Assembly (NCBI RefSeq): GCF_016294135.1
Contig: NZ_JAEDCO010000025.1
Location: 1 to 24,000 of the forward strand
Direction: 5' to 3'
Source: Methanobrevibacter ruminantium
GTDB lineage: Archaea; Methanobacteriota; Methanobacteria; Methanobacteriales; Methanobacteriaceae
DNA: 24,000 bases
Shown: positions 16,107 through 23,110 of the stretch, one piece after another
Numbering within the stretch: position 1 is the stretch's first letter
Layout: the number at the start of each line of letters is the position of its first letter
Translations under genes and position numbers: made by a program
The notes under the pieces: model-generated
What the model was told of the DNA's origin: nothing
The model's input: the letters and a program-made list of their open reading frames with translations, nothing else
Database searches by the model: none

Positions 16107-18503
16107 TCAAAGATTATTTAAATTTACTCCAGCAACTATTGCTTGTCCTAAGGATACTGATCCGTCACCTGGACAGGAGTTGATGTGTTGGATAAATTCA
16201 AATCCTTCTTTTTCTATTGCATCCTTGATATGTGATGTGATTGCCTCGTTGTAGAACACTCCACCAGTTGCACCAATTGTTTTGATTCCCTTTTCCTTAG
16301 CGGATTCTATAGCAAGCTTTGCAAGTCCAATGCTCACTGCCTTTTGACCTGCAACAGCTATCTTATTAAGGTTTTCTCCCTCTTCAATCTTGTCAACAAC
16401 ATATCTCATTATTGCGGTAGTGTCAAGGACCATTCTTTTTCCATTCTCATCTTCATATTCCTTGATGATTATTGGGAAATCTTCGAGGGTATCCTCTTCC
16501 TTGTACTCATATGCATATGATTCCAATTTCATGGAAGCTTCCCCTTCGTAGCTGCGTTTATCACATATGTGGAGTGCAGTTGAAACAGAGTCGAGAACTC
16601 TTCCTGTACTGGTGTTTATACCAACGTTAAGATTGGTTTCCAGTTGCCTGAACAGGCTTTTTATTTCAATTGCCCCATGTTGGAAAGAGTCAATGTAATC
16701 ATTATTCAATAGTTCCTTTACATAGTCTTCAGTGTACTTTTCACTTTCGTAGTCACTGTTAGGATTAGACAATATTGCTGCCATCATTCTCATAGGATAT
16801 TTGGTACATAAGTCTCCACCTGGCATCTTTTGAGGCATTAAGGAAGCTGTTCTTTCATATTCCTTAATGTTTGTGTATAATATTTCCCCTCCCCATGAGT
16901 TGCCGTCTCCACCATATCCTACTCCATCTGCAGCTATGATGATCATTTCATTGTTTTGGTCATTTGTGTAATGGTCATTCAACAGTGAGATTCCATGAGC
17001 ATGATGGTGCTGAACTGGAATAAGTGGGCAATCGTATTTTTCGGCATATTCCTTTGCCAATCTTGTTGTAAAGAATTGTGGGTGCAAATCGCAAGCTATT
17101 GCATCGAAACTGTCTGTTTTTGTAATTCTCATCATATGCTTGATTGCTTCTTGCAGGAATTCATAGGTTCTGTACTTGTTTGTATTCCCAATATGCTGTG
17201 ATACATATGCTTTTGAGTTCTTAAGGATTGTAAATGTAACATCAAGTTCAGGACCAAGTGCAAGAATGTTGAGATTATCAAATTCAGGATTAAGATTGGT
17301 GTATTTTCCTTTCAAGTCATAAGGTTCTGGAGTGTATCCTCTTGAACGTCTGATGAATGCAAGCTCATTGTTTCTGAATCTTGCAACTGAATCATCGCAT
17401 CTGTTCAATATCCTTCTGTTGTGAATGAGGTAATAGTCAGCTATTGTATCGAGATTCTTGAGTATTTCCTCATTTGTAATCATCATTGGCTCCCCAGGAA
17501 CATTTGCTGAAGTCATGATGTAAGCGGGAGTTTCTGTGTGGTTGAATAATAGATGATGCAATGGAGCATATGGCAACATCACTCCAATGTTATGTAGTCC
17601 TGGTGATACTGACTGTGCAAAATCATAGTTTTCATTCTTTTTTAAGATTACAATAGGCCTTTCTTTTGATAATAATGTCTCTTCTTCTGCATCGGATACA
17701 ATTGCATACCCTTTAACCGTTTCAATGTCTGGACTCATTACTGCAAATGCTTGGTTTTCCCTACCTAACCTTTCCCTTAAAAGGCTTACAGTATTCTCAA
17801 GCATTACATTTGCCACTAAATGAGTTCCACCAATTCCCTTGATTGCAAATATTTTTCCTTCATCAAGGAGTCTTGCAGTCTCTTCCAATTGGTCTTCACA
17901 ATCAACCTTAACTGGAGTTTGGTTATCATTCTTATATAATTCCAATGATGGTCCGCAGACTTCACAGCAACTTGCTTCTGCATGATAACGTCTATCCAAT
18001 GGGTTTTTGTATTCCACTTCACATTCATCGCATAATGGGAAATCATCCATAGTGGTCTTATCTCTATCATATGGAACGTTTTCAATTACTGTAAAACGAG
18101 GTCCGCAATCGGTACATGCATTGAATGGATAATTGTATCTTCTGTTGTTTGGATCGTTTATCTCTTCCAAACACTTATCGCAGATTGCCAAATCAGGTGG
18201 AATGACGGATGTTCCAGAAAAACTGTCTGAACTTTCCTTAATTGTAAAATCAGCATATTCTTCCTCATCTGCAAGCTCTTCAGTTTCCAGATTGTTTATT
18301 TTAGCTATTGGCGGAAGCTCATTCTGGAGTTTGAATATGAAATCAGCTATTTTTTCGTCTGAACCTTGGATAATTATCTCTACGACATTTCCCAAGTTTC
18401 TGACATAACCTGCCAGTTCCAATTCAGTAGCTATCCTATATACGAAGGGTCTGAATCCTACTCCTTGCACAATCCCTTCAACCAATACCTTTTCTGTTTT
18501 CAT
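16107..18503 (-). CDS. hypF: Hydrogenase maturation carbamoyltransferase HypF
   Basis: A 798-residue protein that uses carbamoyl phosphate and ATP to make the thiocarboxamide on HypE, the source of the cyanide ligands of NiFe-hydrogenases. Domains in order: acylphosphatase-like (VEGIVQGVGFRPFVYRIA, 8-25); two zinc-finger pairs (CDKCLEEI with CTDCGPRF; CDECEVEY with CCEVCGPS); a YrdC-like domain (AIKGIGGTHL, LRERLGRENQAFAVM, MTSANVPGEP); and a Kae1-like domain (HHHAHGISLL, ADGVGYGGDG, GATGGVFYNE). All expected catalytic blocks are present and length is normal. Start: MKTEK at 18503, with GGTGA 2 nt upstream, is preferred; an ATG at 18512 overlapping that site is possible. It is divergent from larB, with about 160 bp of AT-rich promoter region between. 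Confidence 0.95.
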   Translation of the reverse strand: MKTEKVLVEGIVQGVGFRPFVYRIATELELAGYVRNLGNVVEIIIQGSDEKIADFIFKLQNELPPIAKINNLETEELADEEEYADFTIKESSDSFSGTSVIPPDLAICDKCLEEINDPNNRRYNYPFNACTDCGPRFTVIENVPYDRDKTTMDDFPLCDECEVEYKNPLDRRYHAEASCCEVCGPSLELYKNDNQTPVKVDCEDQLEETARLLDEGKIFAIKGIGGTHLVANVMLENTVSLLRERLGRENQAFAVMSPDIETVKGYAIVSDAEEETLLSKERPIVILKKNENYDFAQSVSPGLHNIGVMLPYAPLHHLLFNHTETPAYIMTSANVPGEPMMITNEEILKNLDTIADYYLIHNRRILNRCDDSVARFRNNELAFIRRSRGYTPEPYDLKGKYTNLNPEFDNLNILALGPELDVTFTILKNSKAYVSQHIGNTNKYRTYEFLQEAIKHMMRITKTDSFDAIACDLHPQFFTTRLAKEYAEKYDCPLIPVQHHHAHGISLLNDHYTNDQNNEMIIIAADGVGYGGDGNSWGGEILYTNIKEYERTASLMPQKMPGGDLCTKYPMRMMAAILSNPNSDYESEKYTEDYVKELLNNDYIDSFQHGAIEIKSLFRQLETNLNVGINTSTGRVLDSVSTALHICDKRSYEGEASMKLESYAYEYKEEDTLEDFPIIIKEYEDENGKRMVLDTTAIMRYVVDKIEEGENLNKIAVAGQKAVSIGLAKLAIESAKEKGIKTIGATGGVFYNEAITSHIKDAIEKEGFEFIQHINSCPGDGSVSLGQAIVAGVNLNNL

Positions 18504-18663
18504 GGTCACCATCTAAAATAAAATCATAAATAAAAATTAATAATAATAAAAAATATCATAATTAATAATCAATATAATAATTATATATTATAGTAATTAT
18601 AAATCTTTTTAATATAATATTTTCTATTTACTGATAAATTTATTTTATAATGTTTGTGATAAA

Positions 18664-19494
18664 ATGAAAGAAATTCTTAAAAGTCTTGCTGAAGGTAAAA
18701 TATCAATTGAAGAATGTGAGACTCTTTTAAAGGCTGAAAGCATTCGCCAATTAGATGATGTGGCTCAAATTGACACTTCCCGTAAGGATAGGACTGGATT
18801 TCCAGAAGCTATTTTAGCTGATAGCAAGGATTATGATGATCTCTTGACTATTATAAAACGATTTTTTGAAAAACAGGAATCTGATAGTGATTCAATTGAA
18901 TTAAAAAACAATATCATAATTACAAGATTATCTAGGGAAAGATATGGGGCATTGGAAAAGGATTTGGATTATCTTTTTGAAAAGGGAATCAAGTTTGATT
19001 ACAATAAGCGAGCTAAGATTCTGATAATCTATAATGATTCTTTAGTTGACTTCAATTCTGAATATGGCAAGGTAGGACTTTTGACTGCAGGAACCTCTGA
19101 CATTCCAATCGCTGAGGAAGCGAAAGTTATCGTTGAACAGGGAGGATGTGAAGTCATCAGTTCCTATGATATCGGTGTTGCAGGAATCCATAGGCTATTC
19201 CCACAGATTGCACATATGGTTGAACAGGATGTCTGTGCATTTATTGTCTGTGCAGGAATGGAGGGGGCATTGCCTTCTGTAGTTGCAGGATTGGTGGATG
19301 TTCCAGTCATTGCGGTTCCAACATCTGTAGGTTATGGAATAGGTGCAGATGGGAAGGCAGCGCTTTATTCAATGTTGCAGTCCTGTGCTCCAGGATTGTC
19401 TGTTGTAAATATTGACAATGGATTCGGTGCAGGAGTTTGCGCTTTGACCATTGCTAAGAACATTGCTAAAAAGGTAAGAATGTCTAAAGAGTAG
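18664..19494 (+). CDS. larB: Nickel-pincer cofactor biosynthesis protein LarB
   Basis: A 276-residue protein with a PurE (AIR carboxylase)-like C-terminal domain. Known LarB carboxylates and hydrolyses nicotinic acid adenine dinucleotide to pyridinium-3,5-biscarboxylate mononucleotide, the first step to the nickel-pincer nucleotide of lactate racemase. Visible: the N-terminal LarB opening (LKSLAEGKISIEECETLLK), then DRTGFPEAILADSK (41-54), and the PurE-like block TAGTSDIPIAEEAKVI, VIVCAGMEGALPSVVAGL, VPVIAVPTSVGYG and NIDNGFGAG. GTGAT lies 3 nt before the ATG. Many methanogens carry larB without larA, so the final nickel enzyme here is unknown; larC and larE are not in the window. It sits next to hypF, another nickel-enzyme maturation gene. 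A T-rich tract at 19495-19530 follows the stop. Confidence 0.92.
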   Translation: MKEILKSLAEGKISIEECETLLKAESIRQLDDVAQIDTSRKDRTGFPEAILADSKDYDDLLTIIKRFFEKQESDSDSIELKNNIIITRLSRERYGALEKDLDYLFEKGIKFDYNKRAKILIIYNDSLVDFNSEYGKVGLLTAGTSDIPIAEEAKVIVEQGGCEVISSYDIGVAGIHRLFPQIAHMVEQDVCAFIVCAGMEGALPSVVAGLVDVPVIAVPTSVGYGIGADGKAALYSMLQSCAPGLSVVNIDNGFGAGVCALTIAKNIAKKVRMSKE

Positions 19495-19591
19495 ATTTTT
19501 TATTTTATATTATTTTTTATCAATTTTGATTATTTTCAATTGTATTATTTTAATATTTTAATTAAATTAATTTTTTATATTGGTGTTTATA

Positions 19592-20224
19592 TTGATTTTT
19601 AGAGATTTCAATCCGGAAATTCATGATGTTTATAAAGTGGCTGAATTAATCTATGATGTTGATTATAGAACATTCAAGCATGTTTTCAAATCAAAGGAAG
19701 AAGGTGTGGAAGCCATTAAAAATAGATTGCTTCTGATTGATTTTGCAGAAGATGCCGAAGCGAATGAAAATGACTTGTTCTATGTCTTCTTTGATGATGA
19801 AGACACTGAGGAAAAGGAAATCATTGGAATGTTCAATGGTGGAAAAGGAGTCCAGCATTCTCTTTTTGGAGATATAAAAAATCAATTCAAAACCCTTAAG
19901 TTCTCTGAAGCATTAGGTCTTTCCAAGGTTTCTTTCATGGATAATTTCGTTTTGGTTGATGTTGAAGATGATGACTTTTACATTTGTGAATTAGCCATTT
20001 GCTCCAATCAAAGGGGAAAAGGTTATGGGACAGAAGCTTTAGATCAATTGATTCGCCTTGCAAAGGATTTGGATTGCAAAAGAGTGGTTTTGGATGCAGA
20101 CTTTAGAAATGATGGCGCTTTCAGGCTATACAGTTCTAAAGGATTTAAGATATTCAACAGAAAATCATTTGGTGTTCCGGGTAAAAAAAGAGGGATGCGT
20201 AATATGGAACTAATCCTTAAATAG
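19592..20224 (+). CDS. GNAT family N-acetyltransferase
   Basis: A 210-residue acetyl-CoA-dependent acetyltransferase. The core motif A is clear: ICELAICSNQRGKGYGTEAL, where Q-R-G-K-G-Y-G binds the pyrophosphate of acetyl-CoA. Motif B follows (VVLDADFRNDGAFRLYSSKGFK), with the usual Asn and Tyr. The N-terminal third, with long acidic segments (DFAEDAEANENDL, DDEDTEEKEI), is less typical and probably carries substrate specificity. Start: GGTGT (19582-19586) lies 5 nt before TTG at 19592 and no ATG is available near the domain start, so a TTG initiator is preferred; another in-frame TTG at 19580 overlaps the ribosome binding site. Substrate cannot be told from sequence. It follows larB by about 100 bp and converges on hisE. 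Confidence 0.82.
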   Translation: MIFRDFNPEIHDVYKVAELIYDVDYRTFKHVFKSKEEGVEAIKNRLLLIDFAEDAEANENDLFYVFFDDEDTEEKEIIGMFNGGKGVQHSLFGDIKNQFKTLKFSEALGLSKVSFMDNFVLVDVEDDDFYICELAICSNQRGKGYGTEALDQLIRLAKDLDCKRVVLDADFRNDGAFRLYSSKGFKIFNRKSFGVPGKKRGMRNMELILK

Positions 20225-20284
20225 ATATTTCCGCTATTATTTTTTTATCACTTAAATTTATTCGTAAGCCATAAAACTAATTAT

Positions 20285-20318
20285 TCTTTCATAAAAAAAG
20301 AAGATGGTTTTTGAAAGA
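20285..20318 (-). terminator. Possible hairpin terminator of hisE
   Basis: TCTTTCA (20285-20291) pairs with TGAAAGA (20312-20318) with a 20-nt loop directly after the hisE stop on the minus strand. The loop contains CTTCTTTTTTTA in minus-strand sense. The stem is short, so the call is tentative. T runs at 20240-20248 on the + strand may end the acetyltransferase transcript. Confidence 0.35.
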
Positions 20319-20319
20319 G

Positions 20320-20610
20320 TTATTTTCTTCTTCTTTCAAATTCTTCTAGAATTTCATCAAATTCCACTCCTTTGTATGCTAAAAGGAGCAATGTATGAAA
20401 TATCAAGTCAACAGATTCATAAACCAAATTCTCATCATTTTTAGAAGCGATGAGAGTTTCTCCACATTCTTCAGCTATTTTTTCAAGAATTTTATCCTCA
20501 GCCTTTTTATCGCTGTCTTTCATGATCTTTGAGGTGTATGAGTCTATTGGTGAATCTCTACGACTTTCCAATACTTCATAAACATCTCTTAAAATCTTGT
20601 CATCTACCAT
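20320..20610 (-). CDS. hisE: Phosphoribosyl-ATP pyrophosphatase HisE
   Basis: A 96-residue all-alpha NTP-pyrophosphatase (MazG-like fold) that converts phosphoribosyl-ATP to phosphoribosyl-AMP, step two of histidine synthesis. The family signature is intact: an ESRRDSPIDSYTSKI opening, KILEKIAEECGETLIASK with metal-binding Glu residues, and YESVDLIFHTLLLL with the conserved Asp. The ATG at 20610 is chosen, with GTGA 4 nt upstream; a TTG one codon earlier is ignored. It is a stand-alone HisE, not the fused HisIE of many bacteria. It starts 19 bp after the stop of the CBS-domain gene, so the two are probably co-transcribed, although no other histidine gene is in view. Confidence 0.93.
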   Translation of the reverse strand: MVDDKILRDVYEVLESRRDSPIDSYTSKIMKDSDKKAEDKILEKIAEECGETLIASKNDENLVYESVDLIFHTLLLLAYKGVEFDEILEEFERRRK

Positions 20611-20629
20611 CAATTCACTTCCAATATGC

Positions 20630-21436
20630 TTAGTGTTTTTGTTGTGTATTTTTAATTGTTTCAGTTAGTGCAATCAATGGATGTTGATCATCATCAATGA
20701 TGGTTATGTCATCAAATGAATTCAATCCTTGTTTTTCAGCGGTTTTTTCCATACCTAACTTAATGTCCTTATGGAAATCCACAACATAGGAATCAATCTT
20801 ATCCAATCCTAATTTTACAGAAGCAACTGCTCTGTGGTGCCCATCCACTAAAATGTATCTTTCACCACTTTTAACAACGATGATTGGTTCTGCCAATCCT
20901 TTTTCAAGTTCATAGGTTCTTCCTTGCAATTCATCAGCGTAAACCCTATCCTGTGTAGGTCTGATTTTATTTACAGGAACTTCCTCTCTTGTTAATGTGG
21001 TTTTAATGTCATAGAGCTTTTCCATGGTTTCCTTAAATGCATTGACTTTAGTTGGAGTTGACCTTTCAATATGTGATCTTACAATATCTGTGTTGGTCAT
21101 AATTCCTTTCACATGTCTTTCCTTATCAACAACTGGAAGTCTTGAAATGCCATGTCTGAACATCACTCTTGATGCATCGTTAATGTGCATATCTTCTCTT
21201 GCAACGATTACATCTGTAGACATTATTCCGCTTACTTGGTCAGTTACCCAATCCTTTAGCAATAAGTCGTAAGCAGTGATTATTCCAACGATTTGTCCTT
21301 CTTCATCAACAACAGGATAACCGTCGTGCTTTGTTTGTTTCATTAATTTAATAACATCATTATTGAGAGTATCATATTTTACTGTAAATACGTCTTTTGT
21401 CATGTAGTCTCTTACAGTTGCCTTTTCTGTATCCAT
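20630..21436 (-). CDS. CBS-domain pair fused to a ParB/Srx-like domain
   Basis: A 268-residue soluble protein. The ATG at 21436 has GGAGG 6 nt upstream; the in-frame GTG at 21442 lies inside that site. Residues about 8-130 are two CBS domains (VRDYMTKDVFTVKYDTLNND, YPVVDEEGQIVGIITAYDLL, then SGIMSTDVIVAREDMHINDA, RLPVVDKERHVKGIMTNTDI), which typically bind adenine nucleotides. Residues about 152-220 match the ParB/sulfiredoxin fold (VPVNKIRPTQDRVYADELQG, PIIVVKSGERYILVDGHHRA) with the diagnostic DGHHR motif. No DNA-binding HTH is seen, so chromosome partition is unlikely. By analogy with archaeal free-serine kinase (SerK), which has the same fold and motif, an ATP/ADP-dependent small-molecule activity gated by the CBS pair is possible. 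It lies 60 bp after gatB and 19 bp before hisE. Confidence 0.8.
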   Translation of the reverse strand: MDTEKATVRDYMTKDVFTVKYDTLNNDVIKLMKQTKHDGYPVVDEEGQIVGIITAYDLLLKDWVTDQVSGIMSTDVIVAREDMHINDASRVMFRHGISRLPVVDKERHVKGIMTNTDIVRSHIERSTPTKVNAFKETMEKLYDIKTTLTREEVPVNKIRPTQDRVYADELQGRTYELEKGLAEPIIVVKSGERYILVDGHHRAVASVKLGLDKIDSYVVDFHKDIKLGMEKTAEKQGLNSFDDITIIDDDQHPLIALTETIKNTQQKH

Positions 21437-21496
21437 AATCACCCTCCTATATTGTAATTAAATTTTTGATAATCATAAATAAAAATTGAAGAAGGT

Positions 21497-22852
21497 TTAT
21501 TCTTCAAGCAATTCTTTTAAGATGTTTACAGTTTCTCTTGGGTCTGCTTTTCCTTTGGTTAATCTCATTACTTGACCCATCAAGAAGTTCAATGCACCTT
21601 TTTCACCGTTGTGGTAATCCTCTACAGCTTTAGGGTTTTCTTCAACTGCCTGTTTAGCTGCAGCTTGAACTTCATCATCTTTTACTACACCAATCAATCC
21701 TAACTCTTCAGCTATTTGTTTTGGAGTTTGCTTGTTGTTTGGCATCTGTTCAATGATTCTTTGACCTGCTTTGGTAGTGATTTCCTTATTTAAGAGCATA
21801 TTCAAGAATTCAATCAAGTCATCTGCCAAGATTCCACTTTCTGCAAAGTCAAGCTTATTGTAAGTCAATACCCTTTTAAGTTCATCTCTCATCCATTTAG
21901 CTGCAAATTTAGGGTCAACTTCTTTGGCAACTTCTTCGTAGCATTGAGCTAAATCAAGTTCTGAGGTAAGCACTTTTGCAGATTCCTCATCGATTCCATA
22001 TTCAGCGACAAATCTTTTCACTTTGTTGTGTGGTGCTTCAGGCATCACATCAAGAACCTTGTTGATTTGGTCATCACTGATTTTCATTGGTGGCAAATCA
22101 GGGTCTGGGATGAATCTGTAGTCATCTGCATTTTCCTTATCCCTCATTGAAACGGTAATCATTTGTGATTCCAAGAAAGCTCTGGTTTCCTGTTTGACTT
22201 CACGACCTCTTTTCAAGAGGTTTTTCTGTCTGATCACTTCGAAGTTCAATGCCTTGTATGCACCTTTAATGGAGTTGATGTTTTTCATTTCCACTCTGTT
22301 TCCACCATTGATGGAAACGTTTACATCTGCTCTCATGGTACCTTCTCCACGAGCTCCTCCACTGTATTCCAATACTCTGATAAGCTCTTTTAAGAAGTTA
22401 CGTGCCTCTTCTGGAGAGTGCATATCAGGTTCAGTTACGATTTCGATAAGTGGAATTCCAGAACGGTTGAAGTCCACAATACCTCTATCAGGTTTGTATT
22501 GTCCAGGGTCCTCTTCCATGTGAATTTCTCTGATTCTTACACCATTCAATTCCCCTTCGTAACCTATTGGTACAGAAGTTTTCTGATATCCGCAAGGCAA
22601 ATCAGGGTAGTCATAGTGTTTTCTCATGAAATAAGTAAAGTTTTTATCAATTTTACAGTTAAGCATCAATGAAATCATTAAAGCGTTTTCAATAGCTTTT
22701 TCATTGGTTGGAAATGGTTTAGCACCTGGTTGGTTTAAACATACTGGGCAAACGTTTGTGTTTGCTGGTGCTTCTTGATAGTTTGTTGGACAGTTACAGA
22801 ATAACTTTGAATCAGTTTCAAGTTGTACGTGAATCTCAAGTCCACACATCAT
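21497..22852 (-). CDS. gatB: Asp-tRNA(Asn)/Glu-tRNA(Gln) amidotransferase subunit B
   Basis: A 451-residue GatB, the kinase/transamidase subunit of GatCAB. It activates and amidates misacylated tRNA; in archaea this is chiefly Asp-tRNA(Asn), since GatDE handles Glu-tRNA(Gln). Visible: CGLEIHVQLETDSKLFCNCP (3-22), a zinc-ligand set CxC...CPVC, DYPDLPCGYQ, the catalytic-core IHMEEDPGQ, DFNRSGIPLIEIVTEPD, RADVNVSINGG and RVEMKNINS. The C-terminal helical YqeY-like domain ends in FLMGQVMRLTKGKADP. Length and motifs are normal. Start choice is odd: the only good Shine-Dalgarno site, GGAGGG (22876-22871), lies 18 nt from the ATG. gatA and gatC are not in the window. Probably heads the gatB-CBS-hisE unit. 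Confidence 0.95.
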   Translation of the reverse strand: MMCGLEIHVQLETDSKLFCNCPTNYQEAPANTNVCPVCLNQPGAKPFPTNEKAIENALMISLMLNCKIDKNFTYFMRKHYDYPDLPCGYQKTSVPIGYEGELNGVRIREIHMEEDPGQYKPDRGIVDFNRSGIPLIEIVTEPDMHSPEEARNFLKELIRVLEYSGGARGEGTMRADVNVSINGGNRVEMKNINSIKGAYKALNFEVIRQKNLLKRGREVKQETRAFLESQMITVSMRDKENADDYRFIPDPDLPPMKISDDQINKVLDVMPEAPHNKVKRFVAEYGIDEESAKVLTSELDLAQCYEEVAKEVDPKFAAKWMRDELKRVLTYNKLDFAESGILADDLIEFLNMLLNKEITTKAGQRIIEQMPNNKQTPKQIAEELGLIGVVKDDEVQAAAKQAVEENPKAVEDYHNGEKGALNFLMGQVMRLTKGKADPRETVNILKELLEE

Positions 22853-22891
22853 ATTTACGTCTATATTAATCCCTCCAAGGATTTTTAAATA

Positions 22892-23010
22892 TTATGTTAA
22901 TTGTTTTTTTAATTAAATAAGAATAAGTAGTTAATAGAAATAAGCAGTTAACTTAAGAAAAGTTATTTAAAAGTTATGTTAATTAACTATAAATTCATCT
23001 TATGTTAATT
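22892..23010. repeat. Three exact copies of TTATGTTAATT upstream of gatB
   Basis: The 11-mer TTATGTTAATT occurs at 22892-22902, 22974-22984 and 23000-23010, all in the same orientation, in the 258-bp gap between gatB and the radical SAM gene. Flanking bases differ. The rest of the gap is AT-rich with TATA-like runs at about 23018-23060. The copies could be regulator sites for gatB; in such AT-rich DNA chance repetition is also possible. Confidence 0.35.
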
Positions 23011-23110
23011 TATGTACTATTATATTTATAAAGATTTTCTTTATATAAAATATTATAATAAAACATTAGATTTTAAAATCATTAAAAATAAGAATTATAT
23101 GATTTGTTAA

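Noticed and set aside
20630..21436. Naming the CBS-domain protein as a ParB chromosome partition protein.
   Set aside because: Only the ParB/Srx catalytic-type fold is present; the HTH and CTP-clamp parts are missing and no parA neighbour is seen.
22194..22672. Open frames on the + strand opposite gatB.
   Set aside because: Shadows of a well-conserved gene on the other strand; no ribosome binding site or family match.
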